Source: Streptomyces sp. NBC_01276
Lineage (GTDB): Bacteria; Actinomycetota; Actinomycetes; Streptomycetales; Streptomycetaceae
Assembly (NCBI RefSeq): GCF_041435355.1
Contig: NZ_CP108442.1
Coordinates: 1,054,001-1,118,000 of the forward strand
Reading direction: 5' to 3'
DNA: 64,000 nt
The notes beneath the pieces were generated by a model. It ran no database searches and was not told the DNA's origin. It was given only the letters and a program-made list of their open reading frames with translations. Below, piece after piece: positions 44,877-52,577 of this stretch (positions are counted from its first letter, which is position 1; every line of letters starts with the position of its first letter). Position numbers and translations under genes: made by a program.

Positions 44877-45278
44877 GTGATCGAGGGAAACACCGACCGC
44901 GACACGCGGCGGCGCGACGAAGTCGCCTACGTATGCGAACAGCTGGACCGCATCCGTACGGACTTGGAGACGCACGCAGCCGAGGGCGCGGCGCCGTTGG
45001 AGAGCCTGGCGGCCGCACTGCGTGCCGGAACTGATCCCTCCGCGCGGCTCGACGCGCTGCACGAGGCCCTGTTGGCGGCGGGCGACGCCGCGGGGGTCCG
45101 CGGCAGGGCCAGGGGGCTGGACCCGATCGGGACCGCTCGGCCGGCCCCCGACGCATGGGTGTTGCTGTGCCCGACGGGGCAATGCTCGCGCTATTCCTGG
45201 CCGGACGCCGGCGACGGTCCCGATGAGGCGCCACGCTGCCGGATCGGCGATCAGGCCCTGCGCAGAGAGCGGCTGTAG
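44877..45278 (+). CDS. Small protein with Cys-containing C-terminus, CHAT-associated
   Basis: 133 residues from GTG 44877 (GTG 44874 also possible; GGGGG lies upstream). The N-terminal 70 residues look like a helical bundle (DEVAYVCEQLDRIRTDLETHAAE, ARLDALHEALLAAGDAAGVRGRARGLD). The C-terminus, WVLLCPTGQCSRYSWPDAGD...PRCRI, has three Cys in a pattern like a small zinc ribbon. No family was recognised. It is divergent from the CHAT gene, 109 bp away, and its stop overlaps the start of the membrane protein gene, so the two are co-translated. A role as partner or trigger of the CHAT protein is inference. Confidence 0.6.
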   Translation: MIEGNTDRDTRRRDEVAYVCEQLDRIRTDLETHAAEGAAPLESLAAALRAGTDPSARLDALHEALLAAGDAAGVRGRARGLDPIGTARPAPDAWVLLCPTGQCSRYSWPDAGDGPDEAPRCRIGDQALRRERL

Positions 45279-46225
45279 TGGTGACCGGATTCCTCACCAC
45301 CCTCGGACAGAAGCTCGCCGAGCGCTGGCTGACCCTGCTGGTCCTGCCGGGTGCACTCTTCCTGTGCACCGCCACCGCCGCCCGCACCCTCGGCCAGGCC
45401 CACGCGCTGGACCACCGCCGTCTCGTCGGCCGGATCGGCGAATGGGCCCAGGCACCCGCCGTGAGCGGTGTCGGCGGTCAAGTCGTCCTGCTCGCCGCGG
45501 TACTCGCCCTCGCGGCGGCGACCGGTCTGGCCGCCCAAGGGCTGGGATCGCTGGTCCTGCGCACGGTGCTCGCCTCCGGCTGGCGCACCTGGCCGCGCCC
45601 TCTGCGGCAGTGGGCGCGGGCATGCGTCAACCGCCGCCACACCCGCTGGAGTGCCGCCGCGCACGCGTACCGGCAGCAACTCGACGCCGATGCCCGGGCC
45701 CTGGCCCTCGAACGGCGCCGGGCCGACGCCGGGCCGCGCACGGCCGCGTACCACGCTATGCACAGGATCGCCCCGGAGGCTCCCGACAGGCCCACCTGGA
45801 GCGGCGACCGCGTCCACGCCGTCGGCGTACGCCTGGAGCGCGATCACCACCTGGACCTGCCCACCCTGTGGCCCTACCTGTGGCTCATCCTGCCCGATAC
45901 GACCCGCGCCGAGATCACAGCGGCGGAACAGGCCCTCACCCGCGCCTCCACGCTCGGGGGCTGGGCCCTCCTGTACGCCCCGCTGGCCATCTGGTGGTGG
46001 CCGACCGCCCCGCTCGCCGCCGCCCTCGCGCTGACCGTCCGGTACCGCATCCGCACGGCGGTCGACGTCTACGCCCAGCTTCTGGAAGCAGCCGTCCGCC
46101 TCCATTCCGCCGATCTCGCCGCCCGGCTCGGCACCCTCGACAGCGGCCCGGCCGCCTTCACCCTGGGCGACTCCCTCACCGGTCGGCTCCGCGCCCAGAC
46201 ACCTCCTCCACCTACCGCCCTGTGA
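45278..46225 (+). CDS. Membrane protein, CHAT-associated
   Basis: 315 residues from GTG 45278, which shares its first base with the preceding TAG; GTG 45281 also possible. Two hydrophobic stretches lie near the N-terminus (TLLVLPGALFLCTATAA and VVLLAAVLALAAATGLAA) and one or two near the centre (LLYAPLAIWWWPTAPLAAALAL). Between them is a basic cytoplasmic part with many Arg and His. No family was recognised. Effector-associated membrane proteins that give membrane damage are known in CHAT-linked systems; such a role here is inference. The 3' end overlaps the hydrolase remnant on the other strand. Confidence 0.65.
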   Translation: MVTGFLTTLGQKLAERWLTLLVLPGALFLCTATAARTLGQAHALDHRRLVGRIGEWAQAPAVSGVGGQVVLLAAVLALAAATGLAAQGLGSLVLRTVLASGWRTWPRPLRQWARACVNRRHTRWSAAAHAYRQQLDADARALALERRRADAGPRTAAYHAMHRIAPEAPDRPTWSGDRVHAVGVRLERDHHLDLPTLWPYLWLILPDTTRAEITAAEQALTRASTLGGWALLYAPLAIWWWPTAPLAAALALTVRYRIRTAVDVYAQLLEAAVRLHSADLAARLGTLDSGPAAFTLGDSLTGRLRAQTPPPPTAL

Positions 46226-46590
46226 CGGCCAGGAGGCGCCGGAGCCAGCGGGTACGGGCGTCGCGGGCGTCCCGGCTGAGGTTCGCCCGCGGTGCCATGC
46301 CGTCCCAGCCGTGGTAGACACCTGGCCATACGTGCAGTCAGGCGTGGCCACCGGCCTGCCAGATCGCGTTCGCGTACGCCACGTCCTCGTCCTCGTCCTC
46401 GTCCTCGTCCCGGAACATCTCGGCCGACCCGACCTCGATGTGGGCCGGGGGCAGTCCGGAGAGGTCCGTGGCGCGGGCAGGGGCCGCGTAGGGCGGCAGG
46501 TCCGCGGCACCGTAGCGGTCACCCAGCAGCGCCTTCCACACGGTCGCTTTGGAGGTGAGGTCCCACACACCGACGCACGCCGTCCGATCT
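46212..46590 (-). pseudogene. Alpha/beta hydrolase (HSL/esterase) remnant
   Basis: A minus-strand segment reads like the last 120 residues of a hormone-sensitive-lipase-type esterase: WKALLGDRYGAADLPPYAAP, DLSGLPPAHIEVGSAEMFRDE, then AIWQAGGHA. An in-frame TGA at 46338-46340 follows, after which LHVWPGVYHGWDG, with the catalytic His, and a family-like tail continue to TAG 46212-46214. The N-terminal two thirds with the nucleophile Ser are absent. The DE stretch has been lengthened by a 6-bp microsatellite. This is a decayed gene end. Confidence 0.7.
46383..46410. repeat. 6-bp microsatellite
   Basis: GTCCTC repeated 4.7 times, coding alternate Asp and Glu on the minus strand inside the hydrolase remnant. 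Confidence 0.8.
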
Positions 46591-46594
46591 AGCA

Positions 46595-46780
46595 GGCGTG
46601 GGCAGAGAGCTGTGGTCCCTGGTCTGGGAGGAGGTCGGTACCGAGCTCGACTCGCTCGACTTCCTGCTTGGCCTGGATGCTGGCGGCATCCTGCCCACGG
46701 TCACGCTGACCAGCGCCGTGGCGCTCCCCTACAAGATCGCGTGGAAGCTCCACCTTCCGCTTGCCGGAGCCGTCCGATAC
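46595..46780 (+). pseudogene. Phosphoribosyltransferase-like remnant
   Basis: The frame reads ELWSLVWEEVGTELDSL, then FLLGLDAGGILPTVTLTSAV and LPYKIAWKLHLPL. This resembles the start of PRTase-like proteins, in which a GLDAGG block is followed by substrate-binding strands. It has no clear start, and the resemblance stops near 46780. Only a fragment is present, with no PRPP-binding motif. Confidence 0.4.
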
Positions 46781-46860
46781 TCCTCGGGTTCGAGTCACAA
46801 CTGTCCCCGCGCAACCCGCGTGAGATTCAAGCACCGGACGTGGCGGCCCGACGGGCTGGC

Positions 46861-46923
46861 GTGCTGGCGTGCTGGCGTGCTGGCGTGCTGGCGTGCTGGC
46901 GTGCTGGCGTGCTGGCGTGCTGG
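46861..46923. repeat. Octanucleotide repeat array
   Basis: GTGCTGGC is repeated 7.9 times without change, preceded by a partial GGGCTGGC. Each unit of 8 bp shifts the frame, so loss or gain of copies would switch any gene reading through it. Confidence 0.9.
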
Positions 46924-46949
46924 ACACATGGCAGACGGACAGCCAGGAC

Positions 46950-47579
46950 ATGGCGCGGGACACGACGGTTCCGTGGCTGCGTACCGACCGGGTTCCCCTG
47001 GAACTGATCATGAAGCGAGACTCCCCCATCCCCTTCCGAGGTGGTATCCGACGCATCGAGCTCACCAAGTGCGACGAGCGGTTCCCGGGGCCGTGCCCAA
47101 AGAAGCGGACAGGGAAATGCGGAGGCTGGCATCCCACCACGCGACCTGCAGAACGCCCCTTCGACGAATTCATCCGAGATGCCGCCTCCGGGCTTTACGT
47201 ACGAGCGATCGTCAAGGTGAAGCGGACGGCGTTCGAGTTCTGGACCCCCACTGCCGATCACACTGCGTACCTCGACGCGACATCGGGCGAACCGCCCGCC
47301 GTCATGCCGAAGCAACGGCAGGTCCGGCGCCCCATGGAGTACGGCGACCCCACGTGCCGGGTCCGGCCGCCGGCCACGCCAGACCACGAGATCGCGCCGC
47401 TCCCCTACATCCCGGCACCCCGCTCGCCAGAGTCCCTCCCGAGCACAATGCCTTCGGTGACGGGGGCCCTCCCGATCGCCTACCGGGGCAAGTGCGGGGC
47501 AGGGGTACGGCCATGCGGGGGCCCGCGCGCTTCTATCCCGCCGGATGGCTCTGCGACGACCACCGCCCGTAGCCGGTAG
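46950..47579 (+). CDS. Uncharacterised protein behind the octamer array
   Basis: 209 residues if started at ATG 46950. The frame is also open back through the array to 46869. The N-terminal half looks coding (KRDSPIPFRGGIRRIELTKC, CPKKRTGKCGGWHPTT, RPFDEFIRDAASGLYVRAIV), with third-position GC of about 75%, lower than the neighbours and typical of imported DNA. Four Cys and a His in CDERFPGPCPKK...GKCGGWH might bind metal. The C-terminal part is Pro-rich and may not be real. No family was recognised. A minus-strand frame also spans this area but has worse codon use. Confidence 0.4.
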   Translation: MARDTTVPWLRTDRVPLELIMKRDSPIPFRGGIRRIELTKCDERFPGPCPKKRTGKCGGWHPTTRPAERPFDEFIRDAASGLYVRAIVKVKRTAFEFWTPTADHTAYLDATSGEPPAVMPKQRQVRRPMEYGDPTCRVRPPATPDHEIAPLPYIPAPRSPESLPSTMPSVTGALPIAYRGKCGAGVRPCGGPRASIPPDGSATTTARSR

Positions 47580-47966
47580 CACAGGCCAGGGCACCCTCCC
47601 CGCTGCCGATAGCTCCCACAGCTTCTCGATCCTTCCCACCCGGCCAGCACGGACCAAAATTCGGACTGGGCAGCCACATCACCAACCCCGTCGACCGGCG
47701 CCGGCCGACCCCGAACCAGGATCGACGCCATGGGAGCATGATCACAGCGGAGATCGCGCACCCCATGGCGCCACGGGCAGTGCTGGCGGGTTCGGAGAGC
47801 TGACAGGTACGCGGAGGGGTCAGCCGAAGCCGCTACCCGACTCCACCGCCCGGCTGGCATCCAGAAGGATTCCCCTCCCATGCCAGCTGTCGGCGCATCA
47901 CCCGATCCAGCTGTCGTTGTCGGCGACGGCCAGTATCCTGACGGTTGCCTATTTCGAGGGGGGACG
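47580..47966. other. Gap with possible gene debris
   Basis: No intact gene. On the minus strand near 47600-47730 a short frame (DVAAQSEFWSVLAGWE) resembles the first strand and helix of a VOC protein and may be a remnant. Confidence 0.4.
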
Positions 47967-48602
47967 GTGTCAACTGTTCGTTCGAGCCGAAGGATTGAAA
48001 GGGCTGGCGTTAACGCCCTGCGCACACTCCTTGAGGAACATGATCATATCGTCCAGGAGATCGACGGCGGGAATGATCACAGCGAAGACATGATCATCAA
48101 TTTCACTCGCGGCGGCAAGCGAACAGGCTACTGGATCGCCATCCAGGTCAAGAGCGGAAAGAAATACAAGCGCGCCAACGGGTACGCGATCCCAGTCGAA
48201 GATCATTTCAAGGATTGGCGACAGAGCCGCATTCCAATCGTGGGCGTCGTATACGACATGAAGAAGAAGGAGTTGTTCTGGGTCAACCTAACCGAGCAGT
48301 TACGGCTTACCGAGGAGAGTCCCAGCTGGGTGCAGGTGCCGAATTCCGCACGGCTGCACACTGAATCGATGCACGACTTTTTCCTGAAGATCTCCACCTA
48401 CGCTGGCGACGCGCGCATGCGCATCCGATCCGAGAGCGAGGAGGAAGCATTTGCTGAAGCCGTACGAGCCAGGCAAGGACTCGACCCCGAAACGGCACCG
48501 AACCCCTATATGAAGGCTTTGCCGACTTCGCCCTCCGCTACGAGGATCGAATTCGCGCCATCGCGAAAGACTGGCTGCGCTCCATCCCCTTGCAAATCTT
48601 AG
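47967..48602 (+). CDS. DUF4365-like (PD-(D/E)xK superfamily) protein
   Basis: 211 residues from GTG 47967, with GAGGGGGGA before it. Residues 8-125 match the DUF4365 pattern: AGVNALRTLLEEHDHIVQEIDGGNDHSEDMIINF, then YWIAIQVKSGKKYKR, PVEDHFKDWRQSRIPIVGVVYD. The Asp-Gly-Gly-Asn-Asp segment and QVKSG form a PD-(D/E)xK-like nuclease core with Gln in the second acidic place. Proteins of this type occur in defence islands. The last 30 residues look out of frame; the family-like sequence continues in the next frame from 48509 (see next entry). GC is lower than in the rest of the window, which fits recent transfer. Confidence 0.7.
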   Translation: MSTVRSSRRIERAGVNALRTLLEEHDHIVQEIDGGNDHSEDMIINFTRGGKRTGYWIAIQVKSGKKYKRANGYAIPVEDHFKDWRQSRIPIVGVVYDMKKKELFWVNLTEQLRLTEESPSWVQVPNSARLHTESMHDFFLKISTYAGDARMRIRSESEEEAFAEAVRARQGLDPETAPNPYMKALPTSPSATRIEFAPSRKTGCAPSPCKS

Positions 48603-48961
48603 CCCTGATCATGATTTGGGAGTGGCCCCGCCAAATCCGCTTCGTTGAGGGGTCCTCCGATGTATACCCCATCCCATGGGCACTCAGCCTCTATTCCTTC
48701 ATCGCCCTCATGGCCTTGACAATTTTCTTTGAGTTTAGGGCGGGCCGGGTACCGAGAGAAACCGGCCAGTGGCTTACGCTGATTGTGAGCAACTTCCTGT
48801 GGATCCCTATCATGGACCCTGACGGTGATCGGGGGTGGTGGGGAACAACGTGGATCATCGCCGGAATCATCGTTCCCTCGATCGGGGTTAAATTCCTGTT
48901 CATCAGCTTTGTTCGGTTTGCCCGCGACCGTAAGAAGAAGCAAATTGAAGCCGCCGCATAG
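48509..48961 (+). pseudogene. Membrane tail of the DUF4365 protein, out of frame
   Basis: The frame -1 to the DUF4365 gene is open from 48458. From about 48509 it reads YEGFADFALRYEDRIRAIAK, DWLRSIPLQILALIMIWEWP, then three more hydrophobic stretches (ALSLYSFIALMALTIFFEF, WLTLIVSNFLWIPIM, WIIAGIIVPSIGVKFLFISF), ending RKKKQIEAAA. It has no ATG or GTG start. One lost base near CCCTATATGAA would explain the break. Alternatively, a TTG start at 48590 gives a separate 123-residue membrane protein. Confidence 0.5.
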
Positions 48962-49485
48962 AGCCGTGCATGCCTGCGGAGCGGTCGTGACGGCCTGGCC
49001 GTGGCACTGGTGGCCAGCAAGGCGCCCGTCGTCCCCCGGCCACCCCCGCCACCACCTGCCGCAGACCGGGTTCACAACCGTCGGGTGAACAGCGCCCCCA
49101 CACGGAACCGAAGCGGCCTCAACGGACGAAATTGAAGGCGCCGCTTCGGCACCTCACGGGGACCAGGCCATCGGCAACTCGTCGGATGCCCAAACCTGGC
49201 GGGTGCCTTCTGTTCGGCCGGCATACGGCGATCGGTGACGTAAACCGGCCGATGGGATCATCACCCGCGGTGCGCCGGTCTCGAATGCCAGTCGCGGACT
49301 ACTCACGCGACCCAGGTCTTCCTGACGGCACCCTCGAGCCAGTGCGACGCGGCGGAAGCTGCACCCTTGGCGCCCGGACAAGGGAAACCCACAGGTCACG
49401 GCCGGTGTGAGGATCGTGGTGGTCGCATGTGGTCGCACGAGACTGGAGGTGTCGGCCCTTCCTCCGCCTCCTGGAGGCGATCCCC
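48962..49485. other. Leader region of the intact integrase
   Basis: No gene seen. Contains a 10-bp inverted repeat (CCGAAGCGGC, arms 49108-49117 and 49140-49149) that may end the DUF4365 transcript, and the arm-type pair at 49420. The end of this stretch resembles 39690-39757. Confidence 0.5.
49420..49437. repeat. Arm-type repeat pair upstream of the integrase
   Basis: TGGTCGCATG and TGGTCGCA with a 10-bp period, 50 bp before the integrase start. Possibly binding sites of the integrase or an excision factor. Confidence 0.55.
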
Positions 49486-50886
49486 ATGCGCACCACCGCC
49501 GACCGCGGCCGCATCTACCGCCGATGTGGCTGCCGGGACACACTGCATCACCAGCTCGGAGCACACTGCCCCCACCTACTCACTGACGGTGACCACGGGA
49601 CGTGGACCTTTGCAGTCGATGTCCCGACCCCACGCCGCCACCGGACGACCGTGCGCAGGGGCGGCTTCGACAACCACGACGCAGCCGAGACCGCACTCCG
49701 CCGATTCCTGGAGGGCGAGGCCGGCGGATTCAACGCCGACCCGAACCAGAGCGTCGACGACTACCTGACCGCCTGGCTCGCCGCCAAGGCCCTCGTGCTC
49801 AAGCCGACCACCATGGCGCGATACCGGGACTACGTCCACAACGACCTCACGCCCGCCTTCGGCACCCTCAAGCTGGACGAGCTCGGACACCGTCACATCG
49901 CGGCCTTCGTCACCGGCGAGCTCGCCGCAGGCCGCGGCAAGACCACCCTCTACCGCTGCCTGGCCACCCTCTCCAGTGCTCTCGGTGACGCGGTCCGCCA
50001 GCATCGCCTCGCCCACAACCCCGCCAGTCCCCCGGCCATGCACCGGCCGCCGTCGCCCGAGCGGCAGATCTGGACCGCGGGCGAGGCCGTCCGCTTCCTT
50101 GAGCACTGCCACCAGGCCGATCCGGACATGGCCGACCTGTTCGAGTTCCTCATCGGCACCGGCATGCGCAAAGGTGAAGCCCTGGGACTGCACTGGGACG
50201 ACGTCCACCTAAGAGAACGCGTCCTCTACGTACGGTGCACGCTCTCCGCGATCGACAACAACCAACTCGTCATCACCAGCCCCAAGACGCGCACCAGCAA
50301 GAACTGGGTCGCTATCTCGCCCCGCGTCGCCATCGCCCTCCAACACCGGGCCCGGTCAAGGGGGCACGCCCACAGCGACCCAAGCGACCCGTTCGCCGGA
50401 CTCGTCTTCTGCAGACCCGACGGTCGGCCGCTGCGACCCCACACCGTCCTCGACCGGCTCCGGCAACTGTCCCAAGAAGCCGGCGCACCGCGGGTGACCG
50501 TTCACGACCTGCGACACCTGGCCGCCACGATCACCATCACCGCCGGCGTCCCCCTCACCGTCGTCTCCAAGACCCTGCGGCACTCCACACTCTCGACCAC
50601 CGCCAACATCTACAGCCACCTCACCCAACAAGCAGCCCGCGAAGCAGTCGACACCATCGACCACACCCTCACGAGGGCCCAGCACCGAAACGACCGACGG
50701 GCCTGGCTGGAACGGCTGCGACCACCACGCGACCACATCCAACGCCTCCGCGAAGCCCTCAACCTGCTCCGCTCCCCCGCCCCGACCGGCTTCTGCTCCG
50801 CCACGGAGAAACCCCGAAGCGGGCGTGCGACCACATTGCGACCACCAGCATTCCGGGCACGGAAAAGGCCGTCCTCTCATGTGTGA
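49486..50886 (+). CDS. Site-specific tyrosine integrase of the right unit
   Basis: 466 residues from ATG 49486, with GGAGG 8-9 nt before. The N-terminus has a Cys/His pattern common in Streptomyces element integrases (YRRCGCRD...GAHCPHL). A SAM-like core-binding domain spans about 90-180. The catalytic domain has a full set: Arg228 (GTGMRKGEALGL), Lys267, His340 and Arg343 (VTVHDLRHLAAT), His366 (LRHSTLS) and Tyr376 (ANIYSHL). It inserts and excises DNA at tRNA-Pro, whose gene begins 32 bp downstream. The stop codon lies inside the terminal hairpin. No xis gene is seen. Confidence 0.92.
   Translation: MRTTADRGRIYRRCGCRDTLHHQLGAHCPHLLTDGDHGTWTFAVDVPTPRRHRTTVRRGGFDNHDAAETALRRFLEGEAGGFNADPNQSVDDYLTAWLAAKALVLKPTTMARYRDYVHNDLTPAFGTLKLDELGHRHIAAFVTGELAAGRGKTTLYRCLATLSSALGDAVRQHRLAHNPASPPAMHRPPSPERQIWTAGEAVRFLEHCHQADPDMADLFEFLIGTGMRKGEALGLHWDDVHLRERVLYVRCTLSAIDNNQLVITSPKTRTSKNWVAISPRVAIALQHRARSRGHAHSDPSDPFAGLVFCRPDGRPLRPHTVLDRLRQLSQEAGAPRVTVHDLRHLAATITITAGVPLTVVSKTLRHSTLSTTANIYSHLTQQAAREAVDTIDHTLTRAQHRNDRRAWLERLRPPRDHIQRLREALNLLRSPAPTGFCSATEKPRSGRATTLRPPAFRARKRPSSHV
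50826..50845. repeat. Arm-type repeat pair, right integrase end
   Basis: TGCGACCAC twice with an 11-bp period, in the last codons of the integrase. Same position as in the left unit. Confidence 0.55.
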
Positions 50887-50897
50887 GAGAACGGCCT
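50866..50897 (+). terminator. Integrase terminator, right unit
   Basis: Perfect 14-bp arms (AGGCCGTCCTCTCA and TGAGAGAACGGCCT except one mismatch), overlapping the stop codon and ending 20 bp before the tRNA 3' end. It may terminate transcripts from both sides. Confidence 0.7.
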
Positions 50898-50917
50898 CCG
50901 ACCTGCATGAAGCAAAG

Positions 50918-50991
<74 letters not shown>

Positions 50992-51100
50992 TTGTGCCGC
51001 CCACCTGGGGTTTTCCCCCTCGCGGCGGGCACATGCAGAACATTACCGCACGTTGAGGGGTGCGCGTGCACGGGTGATCGGCGCGCGGGAGGATGGCCCG

Positions 51101-51577
51101 GTGAACGGACGGGATCGTGATGGTGAGGGGCGGGCGCGCAGTGCGCGGCCGCGCGACGGGCTGGGGCGGCCGCTGCCGTACGGGGCCGAGGGCGTGGAGC
51201 GGCAGCCCGAGGGGGTGGTGCGTACGCCGGCCGGGACCGTGGAGGAAGCGCAGCGGCTGCTGGACGCCGGGATGCCCTTCCACGCGCACGAGGTGTTCGA
51301 GGACGCCTGGAAGTCGGGGCCCGGGGGCGATGCCCCGCTGTGGCGGGGGATGGCGCAGCTGGCGGTGGGGCTGACGCACGCCGCGCGGGGGAACGCGGTG
51401 GGCGGGGCCCGGCTGCTGCGGCGCGGTGCGGCGCAGCTGGCCGGCGTGCGGGAGGCGTACGGGATGGATCTGCCGGGGCTGGCCCGGTGGGCCGGGGAGC
51501 TGGCCCGCCGGGTGGAGGGCGGCGCCGTGGTCGACGCCGCCGTGGAGGCCCCGAGGCTACGCGGCGGCGGGCTGTAG
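51101..51577 (+). CDS. DUF309 family protein
   Basis: 158 residues from GTG 51101, with GGAGG 9 nt before. After a basic leader the DUF309 core reads AQRLLDAGMPFHAHEVFEDAWKSGPGGDAPLWRGMAQLAVGLTHAARGN. The HxxxE-W pattern is conserved in the family; its biochemical role is unknown. It is the first ordinary chromosomal gene after the tRNA. The last 21 bp overlap the VOC gene tail to tail. Confidence 0.85.
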   Translation: MNGRDRDGEGRARSARPRDGLGRPLPYGAEGVERQPEGVVRTPAGTVEEAQRLLDAGMPFHAHEVFEDAWKSGPGGDAPLWRGMAQLAVGLTHAARGNAVGGARLLRRGAAQLAGVREAYGMDLPGLARWAGELARRVEGGAVVDAAVEAPRLRGGGL

Positions 51578-51952
51578 CAGGTCCCAGCGGTTGCCGTAGA
51601 GGTCCTCGAAGACGGCGACGGAACCGTACGCCTCGTGGCGGGGCTCCTCCAGGAAGCGGACGCCCTCGGCGGTCATCCGGGCGTGGTCGGCGGCGAAGTC
51701 GGCGGTGTAGAGGAAGAAGCCGACGCGGCCGCCGGTCTGGTCGCCGACGCGGGCGCGCTGGGCGTCGTCCTTGGCGCGGGCGAGCAGCAGGGCCGACTCG
51801 GTGGCGCCGGGCGGGCGGACCACGACCCAGCGGGAGCCGTCGGGGCGGGCGGTGTCCTCGACGAGGTCGAAGCCGAGGGCGCGGGTGTAGAAGTCGACGG
51901 CCTCGTCGTAGTCGCTGACCACGAGGGCGGTGAGGGCGATGTGGGATGGCAT
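51557..51952 (-). CDS. VOC (glyoxalase/bleomycin-resistance) fold protein
   Basis: 131 residues from ATG 51952. Two beta-alpha-beta-beta-beta modules are seen: ALTALVVSDYDEAVDFYTRALGFDLVED and VGFFLYTADFAADHARMTAEGVRFLEEP, ending VAVFEDLYGNRWDLLQP with the Glu that usually binds metal. Typical roles are isomerase, dioxygenase or antibiotic binding; none can be singled out. It follows the lutC-like gene by 4 bp and may share its transcript. Confidence 0.87.
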   Translation of the reverse strand: MPSHIALTALVVSDYDEAVDFYTRALGFDLVEDTARPDGSRWVVVRPPGATESALLLARAKDDAQRARVGDQTGGRVGFFLYTADFAADHARMTAEGVRFLEEPRHEAYGSVAVFEDLYGNRWDLLQPAAA

Positions 51953-51956
51953 GCCG

Positions 51957-52577
51957 TCATTGTGCGTCGAGGAGGACCACGTCCAGGACACGGGGACCGT
52001 GGACGCCCTCCACCCGGTCGAGTTCGATGTCACTGGTGGCGGAGGGGCCGGAGATCCAGGTCAGGGGGCGGGTCGGGTCCAGCCGTTCCAGTGCCTGCGG
52101 GACGGAGTCCACCACCTGGCCGGGGACGCGCACCACGCAGACGTGGTGGTCCGGGATCAGGGTGATGCGCCGGCGCCCCTGGTCGGGCCCGCCGTCGAGG
52201 ACGATCGTGCCGGTCTCGGCGACGGCCAGGGCGCAGCCGGTGATCACGCCGCCGACGCGGTCCAGCCCGGCCGGGGTGGAGGCGGCCCGGTCGTGGATCC
52301 GGGTCGGGTCGGCGGCGGAGAGCCAGTACGGGGGCAGGCCGGGCGGGACGAGGACGCTCTCGTGCCGGGACAGCAGCCACGCAAGCAGCATCGGCAGTCC
52401 GTCCTCGTCGGTGCGGTGGACCGTCGCGCGGTACTCGGTGAGGTGCGCGGCGAGCAGGTCGACGCGCTCGGCCGGGGTGCGGGAGCCGTGGACCCGGAGG
52501 TAGTCGCGGGGGACCTCGGGGTCGGGGCCGGAGGCGGCGCGGCGGATGCGGGAGAGGATGCGGTCCTTGCTGCTCAC
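51957..52577 (-). CDS. lutC: LutC-like protein of the L-lactate oxidation complex
   Basis: 206 residues from GTG 52577, which overlaps the lutB stop (GTGA). The LUD domain motifs are VITGCALAVAETGTIVLDGG, RRRITLIPDHHVCVVR and TWISGPSATSDIELDRVEGVHGPR. LutA, LutB and LutC together oxidise L-lactate to pyruvate in place of a flavin dehydrogenase. The usual LutR/LldR regulator is not seen nearby. The family includes many proteins of unknown function; the complete operon makes the name safe. Confidence 0.9.
   Translation of the reverse strand: MSSKDRILSRIRRAASGPDPEVPRDYLRVHGSRTPAERVDLLAAHLTEYRATVHRTDEDGLPMLLAWLLSRHESVLVPPGLPPYWLSAADPTRIHDRAASTPAGLDRVGGVITGCALAVAETGTIVLDGGPDQGRRRITLIPDHHVCVVRVPGQVVDSVPQALERLDPTRPLTWISGPSATSDIELDRVEGVHGPRVLDVVLLDAQ

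Noticed and set aside
46861..46923. Octamer array considered as CRISPR
   Set aside because: Units are 8 bp, directly adjacent and without spacers.
46827..47657. A 276-codon minus-strand frame through the octamer array
   Set aside because: It reads the array as a repeated HASTPARQ peptide and is Arg-rich; codon use is worse than on the plus strand.
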